Origin: Gaeumannomyces sp. JS-464 | Lineage: Eukaryota; Ascomycota; Sordariomycetes; Magnaporthales; Magnaporthaceae | Reading direction: 5' to 3' | NCBI GenBank assembly: GCA_002197995.1 | Contig: NGZR01000005.1 | Span: forward strand, 4,712,001 to 4,776,000 | DNA: 64,000 nt | Shown: one piece after another, positions 57,019-64,000 of the stretch | Position numbering within the stretch: the stretch's first letter is position 1 | How the letters are laid out: each line of letters starts with the position of its first letter | The notes under the pieces: generated by a model | The model's database searches: none | What the model saw: the letters and a program-made list of their open reading frames with translations, nothing else | What the model was told of the DNA's origin: nothing | Program-made: the position numbers and the translations under genes

Positions 57019-60000
57019 AGTAGCCAAGTTAGTGTGTTTGCCTCCACTCCGTAGGGATGTCATGGTGGCCTGGCCAGACCCCTAGCACCGACGGTCTTAT
57101 TCTTGTGATGAGTTTAATTCCTTATGAACGAGCGAACGAACTTCTGGAGTGGACTGAGGCGGGCTTTGTGTAGCTTCAATATCGAACGGCGCCTCGCTGA
57201 CTTTGAGGTTCGATACCCTGAGCTTCCTTGGAATCCAGGCCTAACTGCTGCATGAATCGGCGACTGCGCAGCCAAATTCGGCGGCGAATTTGTATGGAAC
57301 TTACACTTTGCTTGTAAAGCAGGTGATACATATTGTACTCCAAGTTACAAAGGTAAAACCTGGGCAAGGCGGCAAGAATTCAGGGGGTGGCCGCTGGTGG
57401 AATCCGTCGTCGCATCGAACGAACGCCTAGCGCCTCCTTTCGCTTACTGCAATGCGTCAATAAAGCGCTTAATCCAAAGAGCCCGAGACTCGTGAGGGGT
57501 GCCACGGTACTGGTCGAAGCGCCCGGCTATTTTTTTTTTGGAGGAGTTTCTTCCATAACCCATCCCAAAAGCGCCTAAGAATAGAATAGGGGAGCTGCAA
57601 GAGGAGATTCGTCCAGTATGCGACGACGAGAAAGCGTTTAAGCCGGAAAACCTCCTTATTCAAGGTTGGGCCGAGCTTGTTTCCGTTGCTATGGTAAGCG
57701 CGCACACGGATCGAAAAGTACATTCGCTGCGATAAAAAGTGTGAGGCCGGTGTTCCCGTGTGTGGATTGAAAGATTGCCACAGAAAAGGTGACAGGCATC
57801 AGGACCTTGTTGATAAAGGCTATGCCGCTCGAAGAGCCAGAGGCCGATGGAAAGACGACTTTTGAAAGCTTGGGAGCCAGTGTCGAGAGCTTGCGAGCTA
57901 ATGTCGAGAGCCATAAAGGCGAGCCTTGGTTTGTCGCCCAGGTTCGGTTCCAAAGGGATGCTGCCAGGAAAAGAGTAAGAGGCCATAGAAGGCAATCACC
58001 ATGGTAGAGGTCCTAGGCGCGGTGAAGTCAGGTTTGTCAGTGTATTGCAGGTTGTCCCCGACGTGACACACCATGCGGAGAGCTCGCCGTTTATTGCGCT
58101 AGAGGACCCCGCGATAGCCAGCTAACGAGGCGCACCACCTCGAAAGGTTGGCGGCTTTCGATCCGGGTTGGTGATGCCTTGGGCTGTTGGCGGAGGTGGC
58201 TGAAGATCGCCTGAGCTCATGACAAAAAGGGGTGGGCCCACAATTTGCTCTGAAAGGAAAGGAAACCAAGCAAAAAGTGGGATAATCTACAGCCGAATGT
58301 GTCGAGCCGTTGGGGCTCGTCACATTGGATACGAGATTCCGCTGGCTCGGAAGGGCAGCCGAGCCTGGGGTTGCGCAAATGCTGGACTACGGCGCGTGCT
58401 ACGCGACAGCCCGGGCTGTTGAGACATCGGCCGGCGCCTTAAGGGGTAAGCCAGAGCTCCCTCGCTTACAAATGGCACCCATTTGCTTGTAGGAGACGAG
58501 GAGCTTGATGGACAGGCTCACCGGTTAACTTTCGGAGTGGCGGCAGAGGGTATGATCATTGCCTTACCAAAGCCGCCGGCAAGCCGTCAAGTAACGACAG
58601 GATGGCCGCCTAGTAGCGGCGCAGCAAGTAGGCCTTGTCATGGCCAAACATATAGCCGCGCTGGCCCGAACCAGGTCCAGGTATGCCGGTTCAGATAGCC
58701 GCGGGTAGGGCTGCCATGCGAGGTGGCACGGCTAGCTCAGCTAACTTCTCCTTTAACAGTTGGTGGACTTGCTCTCCTGCTGGCCGAGCATCGCCGGGTC
58801 CGGCGGCGGTAGAGTGTCGATCGGTTCGCGCAGCCTAGGCCGAGTGATGGGGATGGAGCCTGGACACGAAAAGAGTGGTCAGGCTCTTGTTAGGTTCCAG
58901 TGTATGCGCAGCACTTTTGCGAGCCGCCATCTTTACACGGTGCCTTTTCGCCGCGCTACAGTAAGTGCAACTGCGGAAGAAATACGCTGCGTTTCTGAGA
59001 CGATTCAGCATTTTTTGCGAGGCGGATTACATGCGGGAAAGATGGCGGCACCATCTCCATGGCATCAAAAGGGCCGGGACGCTAAGAACAGCGATTTCCA
59101 CACTTGCTGGTCAGGTAGATGCGCAGATTCTGGAAAATGGTCGTCAGCAGCCACGAGTGCTCTCGGGCGCGCACGTTTGAGGCTTCCCAGCTCCTATGTT
59201 GTATGATGGCCGTCCCGCGGCAGGAGCATTGTTTATTCTCCGCCAGATACTATTTAATTCGAGGTAAACAAAACAGCCGGGCCCCTAATGCTCTCCAGCT
59301 GCCAACGGACCAGGCTTTCCGTGAGCAAGGTACGTTCCAAAAGCATATGGGTGAGGTAGGCTGTGACGCTGCGCCACAGATGCTATGTATAAACTACAGC
59401 TGTAACAATGATCTAGCAGCTGCACGCTAACACCGACTTTTGGGGGTTGCCAAAGACAGCTTATGCAGGATATGCTCATCTTTAACTTGAAGCCAGGGGT
59501 TGATCATAGGCGCGGCGCAGGGTGTATATATCCCAGCAGGCGTTTCGAAGGGTGGGCTTGATTCACTCGCCCGCTTGACGGCTGTGGATTTGAGGCCTTG
59601 ACGCTCAACAGGATTCAAATCTTACATATGTAGGACGAGCTGTTTTTCGACGGCTGGGGGGCGGCTGTGAGACCTGAGAACACCATCCTTAAAAAGGGGC
59701 TCACACTCTGGCTGGCATTTCGCTAGCATGGAAAGGTGAAGTACGTTCTAGTGCTTTTTGTGCACCCACCGTTAGTGCCCATAAGTAAATAATTCAAATC
59801 TCACTCTGGGTTTTATGACAGTTAGCGGTCTGAGTTTGTGCGTGATGAATGGGGATGTTCGGCATTGAGTAGCACACATACAAGTAAACGGCAAACAAAG
59901 GAAGTAGAAAAAGACACATGTTTCCGTCTCGATTGCTTAAAGCAGTGCTTTGGTGGGAGTGTTGCCCTGATGTGCAAATTTACCAGGGCAAACTAGACAA
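57019..60000. other. Intergenic, no intact gene; faint relics
   Basis: No supported gene. The plus strand at about 57594-57700 reads ELQEEIRPVCDDEKAFKPEN then LLIQGWAELVSVAM, and 57830-57990 reads VESLRANVESHKGEPWFVAQ; both look like fragments of real proteins in different frames. A T run lies at about 57530-57538. Other open frames look random. Confidence 0.4.
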
Positions 60001-60020
60001 GCAAAAGTTTCAATCTCACC

Positions 60021-60314
60021 CTATTTACCTCTAGCCAATCCATTAGGTTTATTCTTGGACCCAGCCTTCATGTGGAAGGGCTTTCCAAAGCCCTGGATGG
60101 CGAGCTTGGTGCAAAACTCTAGCACAAGCCCACAGCCGTCAGCCAGCACGCCCCGGCTTCCTAATACCTTGTCGGCATCGGCCTTTTTCTCTTCGACGAG
60201 CTCCTCCGTAATCATCTCCTTAGCGACTTTGACCATGTCCTCCCAATCCCAATCGTCCCCATTGGCTTCGTGTGCGTCTAGGACCATGTCCCACTCGTTC
60301 TTCTTGTCTGCCAT
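60021..60314 (-). CDS. Small hypothetical protein, 97 aa
   Basis: Intact minus-strand frame, Met at 60314. The N-terminal half is acidic and helical (MADKKNEWDMVLDAHEANGD, DWEDMVKVAKEMITEEL). The middle is hydrophobic (GCGLVLEFCTKLAIQGFG) and the C-terminus is basic (KAGSKNKPNGLARGK). It is strongly protein-like compared with the surrounding chance frames. No signal peptide and no family recognised. It may be the last exon of a longer gene, but the region upstream (60315-60420) shows no clear splice acceptor and the Met context (CGCTATGGCAGAC on the coding strand) is acceptable. Confidence 0.5.
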   Translation of the reverse strand: MADKKNEWDMVLDAHEANGDDWDWEDMVKVAKEMITEELVEEKKADADKVLGSRGVLADGCGLVLEFCTKLAIQGFGKPFHMKAGSKNKPNGLARGK

Positions 60315-61289
60315 AGCGCCGAACTTTGTGATGGCCGAGTGCGGCCCATAGGATGCTCGAACAAGCTTGAAACTCGAAATTAGGCCTGGCTCATACCGTG
60401 CAATGACAGGTTGTACTTACTACGCAGGAAACAGCAGGCGACGGCGTCGACGGCAAAGGGAGATGAGAAAATTCCTGTCAGGATGGCAGGACAGAAAAGA
60501 AGAGTCGGGAGATGCACCTGGGCAAAGCGGATCGCACACACGAAATCAGTAAAGCACGAAGCCGCGCCGTATATGTATGCTAAAAAAAAAAAGGAGGCAC
60601 ACTGCTGTCCATTAACTGTAGTGGACATTGAGGCTGCTAGTAAAATGGCCTGGCAATTGTGACCCGCCGGCGGAAAAGGAAAGTATCACCACGGCAGCAT
60701 CACATCTGCCAGAACTGCAGGCACGCATCTATAATAGACGCCTACATTGCCTCCAAAGGTTTTACATCGCCACATCCGGCCTGCAGCTTGCTCGCATTTC
60801 GGAGACGGCAGCACGCAGCGATTTGGAAAGCATAGGTATTGCAACCGGCGCATTCGTCCACCAGCGGAATGACAAGCTTGCACGACATTCCGTTGCTGCC
60901 CGCCGCATTATGGATTCGAGGCTGGCGCCAAAAAGGACGCGCAATGGGGCCTGGTCTCGCTGCCCTCGTCTCCTCCAGGCTGTCTGTCATGTTAGAGCAA
61001 AGGGGGCTTCCAAATGCGCGAGAGATGGGAGAAGGGGGTGGCACGGGTGGCTGGGGCTGTGGCGCGAAGCTGTCTCAATCGGGTGACGTAATCGTGGAGG
61101 TTGGGTGCGCGCAGGCAGGTGGGGTTTGTGATCGCGGGTCCTTTGGCTTGCTGGACCGCAAAAATCGCGATTACAGCCAGCCTCTCCAACGTCGCTCTCC
61201 TACCACCCACCTGCCGCCGTTCCCCCTCTTCGCGTCTCGATCTCCCTCTGCTTTCTTCGCGCAGCTTCGACCGTCCGTCTTTTTGCCTC

Positions 61290-62100
61290 CTTGCCGTGCG
61301 CCTACGGTTGCCGATCTCTTTTGCCTCGTTGTCGTGCAAAGTCCCCCAGCCGCTTCCTGTTGTCGCAACCGAATCTGCACTCCAAGAACGCGCGCCTAAC
61401 GCTGCCCCCGTCGAGTTGCCGACCTCCTCCACGATTGCAACCATCGCCAGCGAAGCCATCCGTTGGTCAAGCCGCTCAGGGATGGCGTCGCATCCTGCCC
61501 GTCACCAGCAGCAGCAGACCTGTCAGCCTGGAGCCTGCCGCCAACGAAGCCACCGAGTCGTCGAGGCCGCCCAAGAAAGCCGTCGAGCCGTCAAGCCCAG
61601 CTGAGAAAGCCGCCGCACCCTGCGCGCCACCACCACCACCACCACCGGCGGCACATCATATCGTCTACAGCACCGTCCTGCCGCCTTGCCCGCCTCACCC
61701 GACCCAATCCTGTCACCTCAGACACGACCGCGCCTGTTGATCACCATAAACAATAGCCACAGCCACTTTGTGCAGAACTACCCATACCAAGCGCCCAACA
61801 GTGCGGCTCTTACCCAGCAATACTATCACAGCCAGAACCAAACCACAGCAGGACGAATGTTCGCCAAGCAACAAAGAATGCGCAACTCGAGAAGGCCCTA
61901 CTGGAACACAACCTGCAGGGCCATGCAGAGAACGTCAAAGCTGCAAACAAGACCGAGAACATCCCGGCCGAGGTCAGCAAGCAGGCGCAATGCGTGCTTG
62001 CCATCGAGAAGATCCTTGGTCAACATCGGTGGCCGCGCGGGCAGCTGAAAATGCCCGATATGAAGCCTCGCGCAGTCCGGAGCTAGCCTTCTAGCCACTC
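61290..62100 (+). pseudogene. Low-complexity, Gln/Pro-rich coding remnant with frameshifts
   Basis: Plus-strand frames join into a plausible protein only with shifts. 61440-61738 has EPAANEATESSRPPKKAVEP and a poly-Pro run. 61740-61870 has SHFVQNYPYQAPNSAALTQQ. From about 61870 there is a helical, charged end (QLEKALLEHNLQGHAENVKA then KQAQCVLAIEKILGQHRWPR) to a stop at 62084. Family not recognised; a Gag-like or regulatory protein is possible. A Q-rich frame follows at 62140-62379. Confidence 0.35.
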
Positions 62101-62649
62101 TGGCCCCCGAGGAGCTGGATCCGTTTCAGCTCCAAGACTTTGTGCGCACTCTATAGTCGGAGCCTGACGGTGCCAACCAGCTCCGGGGATTCTTTGAGAC
62201 ATTTCCCGGACGCCGTGTTCACCCAGCCCCCGGTGAAGAGGGCAAGAGAGTCTTTGAAAATACTCATCGGCTCCATCCGGCAGGTAGAGCAGCATCAGCG
62301 GGTGCAGCAGGATCAGCAGGCTCGGCAGATTCAGCAGACTCGGCAGCCCCACGAGGCTCAGCACACTCAGCAAGTTTAGTAGACTCGGCCTCGGCCACAG
62401 CTGCAGCAGCCTTAGGAGCCGTTTCAGCAGTAAGCTTTGTCTCCCACCCTCTCCTGCAGCTTGCACCCTGCACCCAAAGCTTACAACCCTTTCCACTCCA
62501 CCAGATCGCGAGACGCGCGGCAGCCACAGTCACACCGGCAGCAAGCATCGCCTCAACTGCACCAAAGTGTCGCGTCATCTGAGTAGGTTCTGCCAAAGGT
62601 GGCTTTCTAGTGGTGGCACTCAACTGACAGCTTCTCCGTCACTTACCAG

Positions 62650-63293
62650 ATCTCGAGATGCGCACCTCGCTGGCGGAAGCGACGGCACGGGTTAGAGCGC
62701 GGTGCCCACAGGCCCCAGTGGACATGGTTGCTGCCGCTCCGATCGCAGCGACGAGCTGGACGGGCGCCGGGACGAGGACCTATCCTGCTCCTGAGCGATG
62801 ATTTTTCCTCGTTCGGCCCTAACGATACCTGCAGCTCGCCCGCCCGCGGAGCCGACCCCAACGAGACGGCCATCACCGACTCCGGCGACGATATGGAGGG
62901 GCATTTCAGCCAGAAGAGCCAGGATCACCGGCTGCTCGGGTCGAACAACGGCATGATCGGCATGGGGAAGTGTCCGGGCTGCGTCTGAGCGAGGAGGATC
63001 ATGGACTGGAGGAGGAGAACGGGAGTCCGCATCCTCAGCCTGCTTCTTTCCCCGCTTCGTTCTCAGCCTCCTCCCCTCCCTCATCCCGCTCTCTTCCTCT
63101 ACCTCCCTCTCCTTCTGTGGCGTCCTCCCTCGCGTCAGCCTCGCCTTTGCCACCTGCACCCCTTCGACACAGCGCTCGGCTGACCGAAAAGGCTGCCCGT
63201 GGCGGCAACATCCCGAGCCCAGTTCCTGATGTCCCCAAGCGGGCCCACGCACAGGCTATCAGCAATGTTGATGAAGCTAGCATAAGCTTTTAA
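62650..63293 (+). pseudogene. Ser/Pro-rich coding remnant, possibly retroelement-derived
   Basis: The plus frame 62970-63293 ends LRHSARLTEKAARG.. VPKRAHAQAISN.., which recalls the linker before reverse transcriptase in Copia polyproteins (basic R-x-S-x-R motif then an A-x-A-I-S segment). That is a weak resemblance. A second frame, 62728-62988, overlaps and has NDTCSSPARGADPNETAITD. The GC-rich sequence ends sharply at about 63285, where AT-rich DNA starts. Confidence 0.3.
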
Positions 63294-63490
63294 TTGCTTT
63301 ACTTTAAAAGCAACCCTTTAACTGTATATACCGTTTTTTTAATTTTATGACAATTTTTTTCAAACCCTTCTTTTTTACACATTTATATTTACATTTACAA
63401 ACCCGCGAATCCATTTGCGATTAAACGCTGCCCAATGTTAGCATATAAATTCTTTTATTAAAAATAAATCATATAAAAGGTAAAATGATG
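63285..63490. other. AT-rich pocket at the 3' end of the MTD1-type gene
   Basis: An abrupt 200-bp AT-rich segment between a GC-rich block and the MTD1-type exon; it includes the intron, the 33-bp last exon and the presumed 3' UTR. No repeat match to the Gypsy copies was noticed. Ordinary AT-rich 3' UTR/intron sequence is the simplest reading. Confidence 0.6.
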
Positions 63491-64000
63491 CACATACCAC
63501 TAGGTTTCGGAGCAGGACCGCGATGGTAACTTTGCCAACGGAAGGCACATATATGGAAGCTTTCTCCTTCACTGCAGGGCCGTCAAAGTTCCGACAAGAA
63601 GAGAAGTTGATGCAGACGGCCCCATCCCTGATTAAGTCTGTGGGTACTTTGAAGCTTTCGACAGGAACTCCGCCGATGATGACGTCGCTGATGGGGATGC
63701 ACTCTTGCACCCCCCAGCCTTCCTTGTCGAGAACCTGGTGGCGTGGCTGACGGATGCCCTGGCCGCGGTGAATAGCTGTACGCCGGTGAGGTCGACCGAA
63801 TAGACGGTGGCTCCGTCGTTGGCCAGCAAGGCAGCGAGGGGCCTGCCGTTAACTTCGGAACGGTTGATGACGGTGATTGTCTTCCCGAAAAGCCGATTTC
63901 CGTAAGGCAGGATGGAGTTGTAGATCTGGAGGTGCTCGAGGAGCTTGACCACAGCCAAGGGCGTGCACGGCAGGATGGACTTCTTCTTGTTGGTAGGTTG
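63395..64000 (-). CDS. MTD1: NAD-dependent methylenetetrahydrofolate dehydrogenase (MTD1 type), 3' part, one frameshift
   Basis: Last two exons on the minus strand: 64000 (continuing off the window)-63498, and 63427-63395. The 70-bp intron (63428-63497) has GTATGT, TGCTAAC branch site and CAG. Key blocks are KKSILPCTPLAVVKLLEHLQ, GKTITVINRSEVNGRPLAAL, ANDGATVYSVD, SDVIIGGVPVESFKVPTDLI, DGAVCINFSSCRNF and KVTIAVLLRNLV joined to RLIANGFAGL. These match the monofunctional cytosolic enzyme of one-carbon metabolism, which oxidises 5,10-methylene-THF with NAD+. One base is missing at about 63763-63768: the reading FTAARA.. should be FTRG.., i.e. CCC reduced to CC. This is probably an assembly error in a housekeeping gene, though decay cannot be excluded. 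The N-terminal half lies outside. Confidence 0.88.

Noticed and set aside
60380..60662. Open frames around the A-rich run at 60582-60592
   Set aside because: Both strands are open over the same bases and neither has protein-like content.

Overview
The window looks like a chromosome segment of a filamentous ascomycete (Pezizomycotina). The evidence is short GT..AG introns with CTAAC/CTGAC-like branch sites, a Zn(II)2Cys6 regulator, a NACHT/ankyrin (NLR-type) pseudogene, fungal families of Ty3/Gypsy, Tc1 and Fot1/pogo elements, and a sharp mosaic of GC-rich islands and AT-rich blocks carrying C-to-T/G-to-A mutation like repeat-induced point mutation (RIP). I cannot name the species.

Layout. 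(1) 1-10640 is AT-rich: a truncated Gypsy copy (D), a complete but mutated Gypsy copy (A, 1355-9420, TSD TTAAG) containing a 577-bp TRIM-like element (5244-5820, TSD AAAAT), then a Fot1/pogo-like remnant. (2) 10640-31530 is GC-rich but gene-poor: coding remnants, a Tc1-like element (14380-15491), an Atg22-like transporter gene with one frameshift (22048-24035), a NACHT-ankyrin pseudogene (24560-26280, minus), a rhamnogalacturonan-acetylesterase-like gene with two frameshifts (29527-30343), and two long microsatellites. (3) 31533-50977 is a nested transposon stack: Tc1-like copy > TIR element > Gypsy C (32025-49619, TSD ACAGG) > Gypsy B (33239-43539, TSD ATTAG) > LINE-like insert (37741-40687). 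(4) 50980-64000 is a GC-rich island with the best genes: a short-chain dehydrogenase (53151-54095, minus) divergently paired with a Zn2Cys6 transcription factor (54588-57018, plus), a small acidic protein gene (60021-60314, minus), and the 3' half of a NAD-dependent methylenetetrahydrofolate dehydrogenase gene (MTD1 type) running off the right edge on the minus strand.

How parts relate. The SDR and the Zn2Cys6 regulator share a 492-bp promoter with five copies of TTCGTCCG/CGGACGAA, three of them at exact 10-bp spacing, which suggests a locally controlled, possibly autoregulated pair. All Gypsy copies are one family in one orientation (minus). They share a conserved plus-strand reading frame between integrase and the 3' LTR. 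Several GC-rich genes carry one-base shifts at short homopolymers, so either the genes are decaying or the assembly has residual indels.
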